Of a DNA stretch of 64,000 nucleotides, positions 1 to 8,679 are shown piece by piece; positions within the stretch are counted from its first letter, which is position 1; every line of letters begins with the position of its first letter. The stretch spans positions 1 to 64,000 of the forward strand of contig JBQLZQ010000024.1 in NCBI GenBank assembly GCA_052168355.1, read 5' to 3'. Origin of the DNA: JBQLZQ01 sp052168355 (lineage in GTDB: Bacteria; Pseudomonadota; Alphaproteobacteria; DSM-16000; Inquilinaceae). Under the pieces are notes generated by a model that saw nothing but the letters and a program-made list of their open reading frames with translations, searched no databases and was not told the DNA's origin. Position numbers and translations under genes: made by a program.

Positions 1-55
1 TCACGCCTTGGGTGGGATCGCCGAAGCGATTCCACCCAAGGCGATCCTGCTCTAG
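1..55. repeat. Partial copy (copy 1) of a dispersed palindromic element
   Basis: The window opens inside this element. It contains the third hairpin of the full copies (arms CTTGGGTGGGATCGC and GCGATTCCACCCAAG around CGAA, one mismatch) and the same tail ending in CTGCTCTAG. Near-identical sequence is at 1963-2011 and 51935-51982. The rest of the element lies to the left of the window. Between here and 256 no gene is recognisable. Confidence 0.85.
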
Positions 56-256
56 ACGTCGCCGCGCGCCCGGGCGCCATGGGCCCCGACCAGGGTGCGC
101 GGGCTTTCGGATCGGCCGGCCACGTCGCCGGCCGCCTGACGCGTGCCGTGTCAACGTGACAGGCCAAGCACCGTGATCGCCACATCCGCTCGCCGCAACG
201 AACCCACCAGGCCCCGCCACGGCGCCCAACCCGTACGCCGCGTCGAAAGCCTCCCA

Positions 257-1849
257 TCAATGCGACCGCAGGACGCGGCCGCCATTGTCGTCCGTGCGTT
301 GGCCGTCAAACATGCTGAAAACGCCGTTGACGAGAACATGGGCGATGCCGGTCGCATAACGGCGCGGCTGCGTGACGTCGCAATGGCTTTCGATCTGGTC
401 GGCGTCGAAGACCGCGATATCGGCCCATGCGCCCTTTTTTAGGATGCCGCGGTCGGAAACGCCGAGCCGCTCGGCCGGAAGCGACGAGAGGCGGCGCAGA
501 CCTTCGGCGAGGCTCAACACGCCATGATCGCGCACATAGTGCTGCAGGAAGCGTGCCGCCCAGCCGTAGCCGCTGAGCGAGCCGATGTGGTGCTTCATGC
601 ATCCCTCCGGCGCCAGCGCCAGAGTGTCGGAGATGATCGCGCAATCGGGCTGGGAAATCGCCAGCCTGATGTCCGCCTCGGAGAAACTCTGCGACGTCCA
701 CATCAGATGCGCCATGTGCTCGCCTTCCTCGACCAGCAGATCGAGCGCCGCATCATAGGGATCTGCCCTTCGCCTTGCGCCGATCTCTTCGAATGTCATG
801 CCGACGAGGTCGGGATTCCGGTTCGACTGCATGAGAACGATCTTGTTCCAGTGACGGTCCTTGACCAAGCGCCACATGGGGCGGCGATTGCCCTTGATGC
901 GCTCGCGGATCGATCGGTCGCCGAGCCGTTCGAGGACCGCGTCGACGCCACCCTCCTGGGCCCATTGCGGGAGGATCGAAAGAACGCGCGTATGCGACCA
1001 GTCGTGCGGAATGACATCGTACGCCACGTCGACGCCGTGGCCATGCGCCTCTTCGACCATCCGGACGGCATGTTCCATGGCGTAGGAAGGCGCGCCGTAT
1101 TTCGGCTGGATATGGGATATCTGCAGCCTTGCGCCGGCGGCCCGGGCCGTGGAGATCGCCTCGCCGAACCCGATGTCGTAGAACAGGTCGCGATTTCGCA
1201 CGTGGGTCGCGTAGAGAACGCCGCGCTTGGCGGCGACTGCGGCCATTTCGGTCAACTGGTCGGGCGTTGCGAGATTGCCGGGCCAGTATTCGAGCCCGCT
1301 GGAAAATCCGTACGCTCCGCCGTCGATGCTGTCTTCGAGGAGCCTTTTCATCTCATCCATTTCCGCATCGTCGGCGGGGCGAAGCGCATCGCCCAGCACG
1401 GCCCGGTGGATCGTGCCGTGGCCGACAAAGGCGGCAACATTCACGCCCAGCGGCACACGGGCAAGATGGTCGAGATACTCGCCGAACGTGCGCCAGTCCA
1501 CATCGACCATTCCGCTGGTGAACCCCGGCGCCATGATCTCCACGTCGCGGGCGGTGCGAACGGGCGCGCAGGAATAGCCGCATTGGCCGATGACTTCGGT
1601 GGTGACGCCCTGATGCACTTGGCTTTGCGCGCGGCCATCGGCCATCAGGGTGAAGTCGGAATGGGTGTGCAGATCGATGAACCCGGGCGAGACGGCAAGG
1701 CCCTTCAGGTCCACGCGCCGTGCCGCCCGAACGCCCGAAAGATCGCCGATTTCAGCAATGCGGCCGGCACTGACGCCGACATCGGCACGCACAGGTTCCG
1801 ACCCCGTTCCGTCATGGACAAGGCCGCCGGCGAGGATGGTATCCAGCAT
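257..1849 (-). CDS. N-acyl-D-amino-acid deacylase family amidohydrolase
   Basis: A 530-residue metal-dependent amidohydrolase of the D-aminoacylase type, expected to hydrolyse N-acyl-D-amino acids (or a related N-acyl/imide substrate) in the cytoplasm. The sequence shows the metal-binding H-x-H at His61/His63 (DLHTHSD), the GQCG motif with Cys90 that distinguishes D-aminoacylases, later conserved His residues (ATHVRNRD, QISHIQ) and a late Asp in IISDT. Length is close to the usual 480-530 residues. It lies downstream of the TRAP transporter genes on the same strand, with only a palindromic repeat between, so the transporter plausibly imports its substrate; that link is inferred. Exact substrate cannot be read from sequence. 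Confidence 0.85.
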   Translation of the reverse strand: MLDTILAGGLVHDGTGSEPVRADVGVSAGRIAEIGDLSGVRAARRVDLKGLAVSPGFIDLHTHSDFTLMADGRAQSQVHQGVTTEVIGQCGYSCAPVRTARDVEIMAPGFTSGMVDVDWRTFGEYLDHLARVPLGVNVAAFVGHGTIHRAVLGDALRPADDAEMDEMKRLLEDSIDGGAYGFSSGLEYWPGNLATPDQLTEMAAVAAKRGVLYATHVRNRDLFYDIGFGEAISTARAAGARLQISHIQPKYGAPSYAMEHAVRMVEEAHGHGVDVAYDVIPHDWSHTRVLSILPQWAQEGGVDAVLERLGDRSIRERIKGNRRPMWRLVKDRHWNKIVLMQSNRNPDLVGMTFEEIGARRRADPYDAALDLLVEEGEHMAHLMWTSQSFSEADIRLAISQPDCAIISDTLALAPEGCMKHHIGSLSGYGWAARFLQHYVRDHGVLSLAEGLRRLSSLPAERLGVSDRGILKKGAWADIAVFDADQIESHCDVTQPRRYATGIAHVLVNGVFSMFDGQRTDDNGGRVLRSH

Positions 1850-1871
1850 GGGATGCTCCGTTGGTTCTGTC

Positions 1872-2011
1872 CTAGAGCGCGATCGTCATTGGTGGAAGCG
1901 GACCCGCTTCCACCAATGACGTGAATCGCTCTCTAACTCTATGAATAGAGTAGGATTCACGCCTTGGGCGGGATCGCCGAAGCGATTCCACCCAAGGCGA
2001 TCCTGCTCTAG
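1872..2011. repeat. Palindromic element, full copy 2 (three hairpins)
   Basis: About 140 bp starting CTAGAGCGCGATCG and ending CGATCCTGCTCTAG, so its ends are imperfect inverted repeats. It has three internal hairpins: perfect 17-bp arms GTCATTGGTGGAAGCGG at 1886-1921; GTGAATC/GATTCAC enclosing ACTCTAT/ATAGAGT; and CTTGGGCGGGATCGC paired with GCGATTCCACCCAAG. It sits between dctM and the deacylase gene. The terminal CTAG provides the TAG stop codon of dctM (2008-2010). Confidence 0.9.
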
Positions 2012-3297
2012 CGCGGGGGGCCGTAAACGTAATTCGGTAGCCATAGCGAAAGGTCGGGAAAGAAGATCAGCAGCAAAAGACCCAGACAGTAGGCGATGAT
2101 GAAGGGCAGAACGGCAACCGAGACCTGCTCGATCGTGATGCCGGAAATCCGCGCGGCGACGTTGAGATTGCCGCCAAGCGGGGGTGTCAGAAAACCGATC
2201 TCGCAGGTGATCACGGTGAACACGCCGAACAGCACGGGGTCGATGCCCAAATGGGTCACCAGCGGCAGGAATACGGCCGTGAAGAGAATGATCTGCGCCA
2301 GCGACTCCATGAAGGTGCCGATGATGATGTAGAAGATTCCGATCAGGATCATCACCAGGATCGGACTGGTCGTGATGCTGGTGATCATCGTCTCAACCGC
2401 CGCCGGGACGTCGTAAAAGGCGGAGAGCTGGCCGAAGGCAAGCGTCGGGGCCAGCAGTATGAGCAGACCCGTCATCAGGGCGGTGAAGCGCAGGCTGTCG
2501 ATCACCTTTGCCGGCGTCAGTTCGCGATAGATGACCAACCCCACGAAAAGCGCGTAGAAAACGGCAACGGACGCGGCTTCGGTGGGGGTGAAGGCCCCGC
2601 TATAGATCCCGCCGAGGATGAGCGCCGGCGCGCCGACCGCCCATTTGCCGTCCCAGAGTGCGCGCCGGGCCGGAGCCCAGGAGAACGGTTCGCCGGACCC
2701 GCCGTAGCCCCGCCGGCGGGCAATGATGTATACCGTGATCATCAGGAACCCGGTGACGATGAAGCCCGGTATGATGCCCGCGAGGAATAGCCGCGGGATC
2801 GAGGTTTCCGAAACGAGACCATAGATGATCATCAGGTTGGATGGCGGGATCAGGCTGCCGAGCGCGCCTGCCGCGGCGGCGATCGCCGCCGCAAACGGCG
2901 TTTTGTAACCCTCTCGCTGCATCGCCGGCACGGTGATCGAACCGATTGCAGCGGTTGTCGCCGGACCGGATCCGGACAGGGCCGCGAAAAGCATGCAGGC
3001 AAAGACCGTGACGAGGCCGAGGCTGCCGCGATAGGAACCGACCAGGCTGGTCGCGATCGAGATGAGACGCTGGCCCATGCCGCCCAGTTCCATCAGCCGG
3101 CCGGCCAGCACGAACAGCGGTATCGTGAGAAGGGGAAACGGCGCCAGGCTGGTGTAGCCGACCTGGGCCATGAGCGTGTAGGGGATGTCGATCAGGAACA
3201 GCGCCAGAAAGGTGGTCAGCCCGACCGCGGCGAAGAGCGGCGCTCCCATCGCGGTCAGGACCGTGAAGACGATCGCGAGGAGCAGGAGTTCGTTCAT
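2008..3297 (-). CDS. dctM: TRAP transporter large permease subunit (DctM)
   Basis: A 429-residue, very hydrophobic protein with about a dozen membrane segments, the ion-coupled translocation subunit of a tripartite ATP-independent periplasmic transporter in the inner membrane. Family features visible are the GLTTFLALFL start, the PLLTIPLFVLAG segment, GSGPATTAAIGSITVPAM, LIPPSNLMIIYGL and the C-terminal FLTPPLGGNLNVAA loop. Its start overlaps the end of dctQ by 4 bp, so the two are translationally coupled. The TAG stop is contributed by the end of the adjoining palindromic repeat, so the original C-terminus may have been slightly different. Confidence 0.93.
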   Translation of the reverse strand: MNELLLLAIVFTVLTAMGAPLFAAVGLTTFLALFLIDIPYTLMAQVGYTSLAPFPLLTIPLFVLAGRLMELGGMGQRLISIATSLVGSYRGSLGLVTVFACMLFAALSGSGPATTAAIGSITVPAMQREGYKTPFAAAIAAAAGALGSLIPPSNLMIIYGLVSETSIPRLFLAGIIPGFIVTGFLMITVYIIARRRGYGGSGEPFSWAPARRALWDGKWAVGAPALILGGIYSGAFTPTEAASVAVFYALFVGLVIYRELTPAKVIDSLRFTALMTGLLILLAPTLAFGQLSAFYDVPAAVETMITSITTSPILVMILIGIFYIIIGTFMESLAQIILFTAVFLPLVTHLGIDPVLFGVFTVITCEIGFLTPPLGGNLNVAARISGITIEQVSVAVLPFIIAYCLGLLLLIFFPDLSLWLPNYVYGPPR

Positions 3298-3818
3298 GGC
3301 TTCGTCCAGGTTTCATGCTCGCTGCGCATGCCCGGAAGCCCGGTTCCGCCGTCACGGAGCCATACAACATAGATCTGCAGCAGTCGGAGCAGGATCAGCG
3401 CGTAGCCGATGAACAAAACCGATTGCGGATAGAACTCGTCTATTCCGAGGCTTGGCGTGCGCGACGTGAAGCGCAGCAGGACGCCCAGATAGTCGACCGC
3501 GACGATCAGCATGAAGACGCAGTAGGCGGCCGCGAACAGGTCGGCCAGCAGGACCAGCACCTTGGTGATCCGCCGCGGAAAAAGCATGACGCCGGCCATG
3601 ATGCGAATGTGGAACCGCTCGCGAACGCACAGAGAGGCGCCCATGTAGACGGCCCAGACCATGGCCATCGCGGCCACTTCCTCGCTCCACTGCAGGGCGG
3701 AGTTGAAGACGTAGCGCATGACCACCTGAAGGAAGACGCAGCTTGCCATCAGGGCGAGGGCAATACAGCAGACCACTTCTTCGAGGTGCCGTTCCAGGAG
3801 ATGGATGAAGCGGGGCAT
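3294..3818 (-). CDS. dctQ: TRAP transporter small permease subunit (DctQ)
   Basis: A 174-residue membrane protein with four hydrophobic segments and the DctQ hallmark ALQWSEEVAAMAMVWAVYMGASLCVRE, in which the W-S-E-E motif precedes the second helix pair. It partners the large permease and helps dock the binding protein. It lies between dctP and dctM on the minus strand, overlaps dctM by 4 bp and follows dctP by about 90 bp. Confidence 0.92.
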   Translation of the reverse strand: MPRFIHLLERHLEEVVCCIALALMASCVFLQVVMRYVFNSALQWSEEVAAMAMVWAVYMGASLCVRERFHIRIMAGVMLFPRRITKVLVLLADLFAAAYCVFMLIVAVDYLGVLLRFTSRTPSLGIDEFYPQSVLFIGYALILLRLLQIYVVWLRDGGTGLPGMRSEHETWTKP

Positions 3819-3910
3819 CTGGCGTCACCCGGCCGGTTTTCGACCGCAACCGGCCGCCACGCAGCGTTCGTAGCGCCGCATGGCGGCCCGCGCGGTCCGG
3901 GACGATCGGC

Positions 3911-4912
3911 CTAGTTGGCGGCGGCGCGGATCTGGTCCAGAAGGGCCCTGAATTCGTCGCCGCGCTCGCTGGCCACCTGATGTTGGACCGTTTGAGCGGC
4001 CTCGATGAACTCCGCCCTGTCGGGCCGCGATATCTGCATCCCGCCCTCGGTCGAAAGCCAGGTTCGCACGCTTTCGATCTTCTTGATCATGTATTCGGTG
4101 TGAAACTGACCGGCTTCGAGCGCCGCACGGTCGACCGCCTCCTGCTGCATGCCGTCGAGCTTCGACATGAACCGGTCGGAGGCAAACAGCGGGCTGAATC
4201 CGGCAAAGTGATCGAGCACGGTAAGGTAGGGCGCGAATTCGTAGAACTTCATTTCCTGGATGACGTTGGTTCCGTTATCGCCTCCGTCGATGGTGCCGGT
4301 CTGCAAGGCGGTCGGCGTTTCCGACCATGCGAGCGGAACGGGCTCGGCGCCGAAGGCCTCAAAGGTGGCCAGCATCACGTTGTTTTTCGGAACGCGAATC
4401 TTGAGCCCGTTCATGTCGGACATCGCGTTGATCAGCAGTTTGGAATTGAAGAAGTCGCGATAGCTCGGCCCGCCGAAGGTCAGGAGATGAACGCCGGTGT
4501 CCTGCGCGATCCGATCCTCGATCTCCTGGCCGACATCGCCTTCAGCGACGGCGACGAGATGTTCGGTGTCGTTGAAGACATAGGGCAGCACGAAAACGTC
4601 CATCAGCGGCCAGTGGGGCGAGACGTTGTTCTGCGAGACGAAATAGGCGTCGACGGTGCCGAGCTGCATCGCCTTGAAGGCATCGTCTTCCGATGCGATC
4701 TGCCCGCAGCAGCGCAGCTTCACCTCGATGGTGTTGTCGCTGTAGGTCTCGACAAGCTCCTTGAACTTCGTCGCGAGTACGCCGTAGTCGGAATCGAGCG
4801 GCGTCGACCACCCGATATTCATCGTCAGGTTTTCGGCCTGGGCAGCGCCCGCGCCCGCGACAAGCGCTCCCAAGGCCAGTCCGAACAAGGCGTAGCGGGG
4901 TTTTGTGAACAT
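3911..4912 (-). CDS. dctP: TRAP transporter substrate-binding protein (DctP)
   Basis: A periplasmic binding protein of 333 residues. The ATG at 4912 is preferred over one 33 bp upstream because it follows a good GGGAGG ribosome site and begins a clean signal peptide (MFTKPRYALFGLALGALVAG, cleavage near AQAEN). DctP-family features are YAVLATKFKELVE, the arginine-bearing LKIRVPKNNVM segment that contacts carboxylate ligands, and ALQTGTIDGGDNG. It is the first gene of the minus-strand TRAP operon and faces a divergent LysR regulator. The ligand is unknown; the downstream deacylase suggests an N-acylated amino acid or similar carboxylate. Confidence 0.92.
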   Translation of the reverse strand: MFTKPRYALFGLALGALVAGAGAAQAENLTMNIGWSTPLDSDYGVLATKFKELVETYSDNTIEVKLRCCGQIASEDDAFKAMQLGTVDAYFVSQNNVSPHWPLMDVFVLPYVFNDTEHLVAVAEGDVGQEIEDRIAQDTGVHLLTFGGPSYRDFFNSKLLINAMSDMNGLKIRVPKNNVMLATFEAFGAEPVPLAWSETPTALQTGTIDGGDNGTNVIQEMKFYEFAPYLTVLDHFAGFSPLFASDRFMSKLDGMQQEAVDRAALEAGQFHTEYMIKKIESVRTWLSTEGGMQISRPDRAEFIEAAQTVQHQVASERGDEFRALLDQIRAAAN

Positions 4913-4993
4913 TATTTGCCTCCCGGTTGATGGACCTTTACCCAACGGTATCCCCGCTTGCTTAGTTTGGATAATGTAAAGTTCTGAGCTTAT

Positions 4994-5012
4994 TGATGCC
5001 TAATGTGCATCA
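4994..5012. promoter_or_regulatory. Candidate LysR operator
   Basis: An inverted repeat TGATGC-N7-GCATCA lies between the divergent dctP and LysR genes, in an AT-richer stretch. Its inner part TGC-N7-GCA (4997-5009) fits the T-N11-A pattern of LysR-type binding sites. Position suggests autoregulation and control of the TRAP operon; this is inference. Confidence 0.45.
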
Positions 5013-5038
5013 TTCGAAAGGGAGGCTGCGAAGCCGAC

Positions 5039-5944
5039 ATGGAAACCGGACTGCGCCGCCTGCGCTATTTCAGCGTTCTGGCCACCGAACTGAACTTCAG
5101 GAGAACCGCCGACAAGCTGAACATCACGCAGCCAGCGCTCAGCCGCGCGATCGTGCAATTGGAAGACGAGGTCGGGGTGCGGCTTTTGGAGCGTAGCAAC
5201 AGGCAGGTCCGCCTCACCCACGCGGGCGAGAGCTTCGCGGCCGGTTGCAAGCGCGTTCTCGATTCGCTTGTCGCGACAATCGATCAGACCCAAAAGGTCG
5301 CGCGCGGATATGCCGGTGCGCTTACCATAGGCTACACGGACACCGCGATCGCCGGAACTCTTCCCGACCTGATCAAGTCGTTTCTCGGCGAAGCACCGGA
5401 GGTGCATATCCGCCTCGTGCAGGTCTATTCGGAACGCCAGCTTGTGATGCTCCGCGACGGATCGATCGATATCGCCATCATGACCGGGCCCGTTGCCGAC
5501 GACGAACTTGAGGCCATCGACATGCAGCTGGACCGGTTTGTGGCGCTGGTGCCGCACGACAATCCGCTCGCTTCGGCGTCTCGGGTATCGCTCGGCGATC
5601 TGGCCCACTATCCGTTCGTGCTGGGCGACCCGGAGGCGTGGGCCATGTACAATGCTCTGCTGTTTGCGCATTGCGAAAAAGTCGGCATTCGACCGCGAAT
5701 CCTGCAAACCGCGCCGGAGTCGCGCGCGATAGTCGGCCTTGTCGCCTGCGGTCTCGGCGTATCCGTGATGCCGGAATGCGTCGCGCGAACCGTCGATAGG
5801 CGCATTGCCGTTCGCCCGATCCACGATGTCGACGATCGCATGCGGACGCAGGCGGTATGGCCCAAACGCGCAAGCAAACCGGCCCTGGCGCGCTTCGTGA
5901 AGCATGTATCGGACACCGCCGAGCCGCAGACACAATCCCTTTGA
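5039..5944 (+). CDS. LysR-family transcriptional regulator
   Basis: A 301-residue LysR-type regulator. The winged helix-turn-helix occupies about residues 5-65 (RLRYFSVLATELNFRRTAD, then ITQPALSRAIVQLEDEVG and LLERSNRQVRLTHAG), followed by a substrate-binding-like sensor domain. The ATG at 5039 gives the standard family N-terminus; an in-frame ATG at 5003 would add 12 residues and overlap the palindromic candidate operator. AAAGGGAGG lies 13 bases upstream of 5039. It is divergent from the TRAP-deacylase genes and most likely controls them in response to their substrate. Confidence 0.92.
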   Translation: METGLRRLRYFSVLATELNFRRTADKLNITQPALSRAIVQLEDEVGVRLLERSNRQVRLTHAGESFAAGCKRVLDSLVATIDQTQKVARGYAGALTIGYTDTAIAGTLPDLIKSFLGEAPEVHIRLVQVYSERQLVMLRDGSIDIAIMTGPVADDELEAIDMQLDRFVALVPHDNPLASASRVSLGDLAHYPFVLGDPEAWAMYNALLFAHCEKVGIRPRILQTAPESRAIVGLVACGLGVSVMPECVARTVDRRIAVRPIHDVDDRMRTQAVWPKRASKPALARFVKHVSDTAEPQTQSL

Positions 5945-6171
5945 TGCGACCGCAATCGCGGGACCGACCCGCGGCATGCACCGAAGGCGATCCCCGCGTC
6001 CGGGTCCCGGCGTCGGGCGCGGCAGACCCGCGAACGGCGGCGCACAGCCCCGCACCCGCGCGGTCGGGGCCACCGCCGAGGCGACAGGCCCGCCACCGGT
6101 TCGCAACCGGCGGAAGGCGCCGCCCGGACCGCGCGCTCGATGGTCGCGCGCGCGGCCGGGACCGCCGGTCC

Positions 6172-8112
6172 TCAGGCCCGGTTCATGCGGCTTTCGACCA
6201 GATCGCCGACCACGCCGGGGTCGGCCAGGGTGGAGGTGTCCCCCAGGGCGTCGTGTTCGTTGGCCGCGATCTTGCGCAGGATGCGGCGCATGATCTTGCC
6301 GGACCGGGTCTTGGGCAGACCCGGCGCCCACTGGATGAGATCCGGCGTGGCGATCGGGCCGATCTCCTTGCGCACCCATTGGGCCAGTTCGCGCCGCAGC
6401 TCGTCGCTGGGCGATTCGCCGGCATTGAGGGTGACATAGGCGTAGATGCCCTGGCCCTTGATGTCGTGGGGGTAGCCGACCACCGCCGCCTCCGCCACCT
6501 TGGCGTGGGCCACCAGGGCGCTTTCGACCTCGGCCGTGCCCATGCGGTGACCCGACACGTTGATGACGTCGTCGACCCGGCCGGTGATCCAATAGTACCC
6601 GTCCTCGTCGCGGCGGCAGCCGTCGCCGGTGAAGTACATGCCCGGGAAGGTCGAGAAATAGGTCTGCACAAAGCGGTCATGATCGCCGAAGACGGTGCGC
6701 ATCTGCCCCGGCCAGCTGTCGGCGATGCACAGATTGCCCTCGGTCGCGCCTTCCAGGTGGTTGCCGTCATTGTCGACCAGCACCGGCTTGACGCCGAAGA
6801 AGGGCCGGGTCGCCGACCCGGGCTTGAGCGTCGTCGCGCCGGGCAGCGGCGTGATCAGGATGCCGCCGGTTTCCGTCTGCCACCAGGTATCGACGATGGG
6901 ACAGCGCCCGTCGCCGACCGTGTTGTGATACCACAGCCACGCCTCCGGGTTGATCGGTTCGCCGACCGACCCCAGCAGGCGCAGGCTTTTGCGGCTGGCC
7001 TTTTTCACTGGCCCCTCGCCTTCGCGCATCAGGGCGCGGATGGCGGTGGGGGCGGTGTAGAAGATGGTGACCTTGTGCTTGTCCACCACCTGCCAGAAGC
7101 GCGACGCGTCGGGGTAGTTGGGCACCCCCTCGAACATCAGGGTCGTGGCGCCGTTGGCCAGCGGGCCGTAGACGATATAGCTGTGGCCCGTGACCCAGCC
7201 GACATCGGCCGTGCACCAATAGACGTCGCCGTCGTGATAATCGAACACGTACTGATGGGTCATGGAGGCATAGACCAGATAGCCGCCGGTGCTGTGCAGC
7301 ACCCCCTTGGGCTTGCCGGTCGATCCCGAGGTATAGAGGATGAACAGCGGATCCTCGGCCGACATTTCCTCGCAGGGGCAGTCGGACGAAACCTTGGCGC
7401 ATTCCTCGTCGTACCAGAGGTCGCGGCCGTCGGCCCATTTGACCGAGCCGCCGGTGCGGCGTACCACGATGGTGGTGTGAACGTCCGGGCAGTGCGCCAG
7501 GGCGGCGTCGGCATTGGCCTTGAGCGGGACCTTGCGGCCGCCGCGCAGCCCTTCGTCGGCGGTGATCAGGCAGACGCTGCCGCAGTCCTGAATGCGGTCC
7601 TTCAAACTGTCGGGTGAAAACCCGCCGAACACCACCGAATGGACCGCGCCGATTCGGGCGCAGGCCAGCATCGCGTACGCCGCTTCCGGAATCATCGGCA
7701 GGTATAGGGTGACGATATCGCCCTTCTTGACCCCTCGCGCCTTCAGGACGTTGGCCAGCCGGGCGACGTTCTGATGGATCTCCGAATAACTGATGTGCTT
7801 GTGGTCCTGGGGGCTGTCGCCTTCCCAGATGATGGCCGTCTGGTCGGCTCGTGTCGCCAGGTGCCGGTCGACGCAGTTGTAGCAGACGTTGAGCGTCCCG
7901 TCCTCGAACCAGCGGATGCGCGCCTGATCCGTGAAGTCGACGTTCTTGACCCGGTCGTAGGGCTTCATCCAGGTCAGACGCTTGCCGTGCTCGGCCCAGA
8001 ACCCGTCGGGATCGGCGATCGACCGATCGTACATCTTCTGATATCCGGCGGCGTCCACCCAGGCCGACGCGGACCATGCCTCGGGCACCGGAAAACGGGT
8101 GGTGTCGGTCAT
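6172..8112 (-). CDS. acs: Acetyl-CoA synthetase
   Basis: A 646-residue AMP-forming acetate:CoA ligase, full length for the family (about 650). It activates acetate through acetyl-AMP to acetyl-CoA in the cytosol. Visible motifs are the P-loop-like YTSGSTGKPKGVLHS, the DTWWQTETGG segment of the adenylation site, YFTGDGCRRDEDGYYWITGRVDDVINVSGH spanning the domain hinge (in two parts), and the C-terminal PKTRSGKIMRR whose lysine is the known acetylation site of Acs enzymes. The ATG at 8112 is preceded by GGGAGG; a longer upstream frame is not needed. It stands alone, divergent from a small gene. Confidence 0.96.
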   Translation of the reverse strand: MTDTTRFPVPEAWSASAWVDAAGYQKMYDRSIADPDGFWAEHGKRLTWMKPYDRVKNVDFTDQARIRWFEDGTLNVCYNCVDRHLATRADQTAIIWEGDSPQDHKHISYSEIHQNVARLANVLKARGVKKGDIVTLYLPMIPEAAYAMLACARIGAVHSVVFGGFSPDSLKDRIQDCGSVCLITADEGLRGGRKVPLKANADAALAHCPDVHTTIVVRRTGGSVKWADGRDLWYDEECAKVSSDCPCEEMSAEDPLFILYTSGSTGKPKGVLHSTGGYLVYASMTHQYVFDYHDGDVYWCTADVGWVTGHSYIVYGPLANGATTLMFEGVPNYPDASRFWQVVDKHKVTIFYTAPTAIRALMREGEGPVKKASRKSLRLLGSVGEPINPEAWLWYHNTVGDGRCPIVDTWWQTETGGILITPLPGATTLKPGSATRPFFGVKPVLVDNDGNHLEGATEGNLCIADSWPGQMRTVFGDHDRFVQTYFSTFPGMYFTGDGCRRDEDGYYWITGRVDDVINVSGHRMGTAEVESALVAHAKVAEAAVVGYPHDIKGQGIYAYVTLNAGESPSDELRRELAQWVRKEIGPIATPDLIQWAPGLPKTRSGKIMRRILRKIAANEHDALGDTSTLADPGVVGDLVESRMNRA

Positions 8113-8366
8113 CGCTTTAGATCCTCCCAAAAACGTTGCGGCGTCACGCGCGCCTTCATTTTTCGGTGCGACCGGGCGCGTTGGTGGTGTTCCCACGGGG
8201 GAGTATCGCCGGAACCGCGGCCGGGCTCAACTGCATCGCACAATGGCGGGCGGTATCGGACGCCCCGACGGCCCCTTTTCAGCGTTTACGCGACCTTAAG
8301 AGGTTAAGGCGCATGGTTGGCCTTGGCGGACGACTTTCTGTCCGACCGACATTCGAGGAAGAGGCC

Positions 8367-8621
8367 ATGTCCGACAACACCCACGGCATTCCCGCCAACG
8401 ATTCGCAGACCGGTTCGGCGCAGGAAGACGTTTCCGAGATCGTCCAGCGGCTGGCCGAAGTGAGCCAGCGAACCAGTCTTGGCACGCTCGACGGGCTGTT
8501 GAATTCGGTGCCCGCCGATGGCGATCCCGGCTATACCGACGCCGCCGCCACGGCCAAGGCCCTGGCCCGCCGCATCGGCCGCAGCGCCGCCGATCTGCAG
8601 CTCCAGCTCACCCACATCTGA
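8367..8621 (+). CDS. Small protein of unknown function, 84 residues
   Basis: A short acidic, alanine-rich protein beginning MSDNTHGIPANDSQTG, with a helical middle (SEIVQRLAEVSQRTSLGTLDGLL) and a C-terminal AAATAKALARRIGRSAADLQL stretch. No known domain is recognised. The ATG follows GAGGAAGAGG at a good distance, and codon use matches neighbouring genes. It is divergent from acs and has no obvious operon partner. The coding call rests on start signal, frame and composition rather than homology. Confidence 0.6.
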   Translation: MSDNTHGIPANDSQTGSAQEDVSEIVQRLAEVSQRTSLGTLDGLLNSVPADGDPGYTDAAATAKALARRIGRSAADLQLQLTHI

Positions 8622-8679
8622 GCGCCGCAGCGGGCGGAAACCCGCATCGGCCCCGGAGGCGCGCGCCCCGGCCGGCGGT

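Noticed and set aside
56..256. A short minus-strand frame ending at the TAG of repeat copy 1
   Set aside because: Only about 30 residues between stops, no start signal and no similarity; kept out as unsupported.
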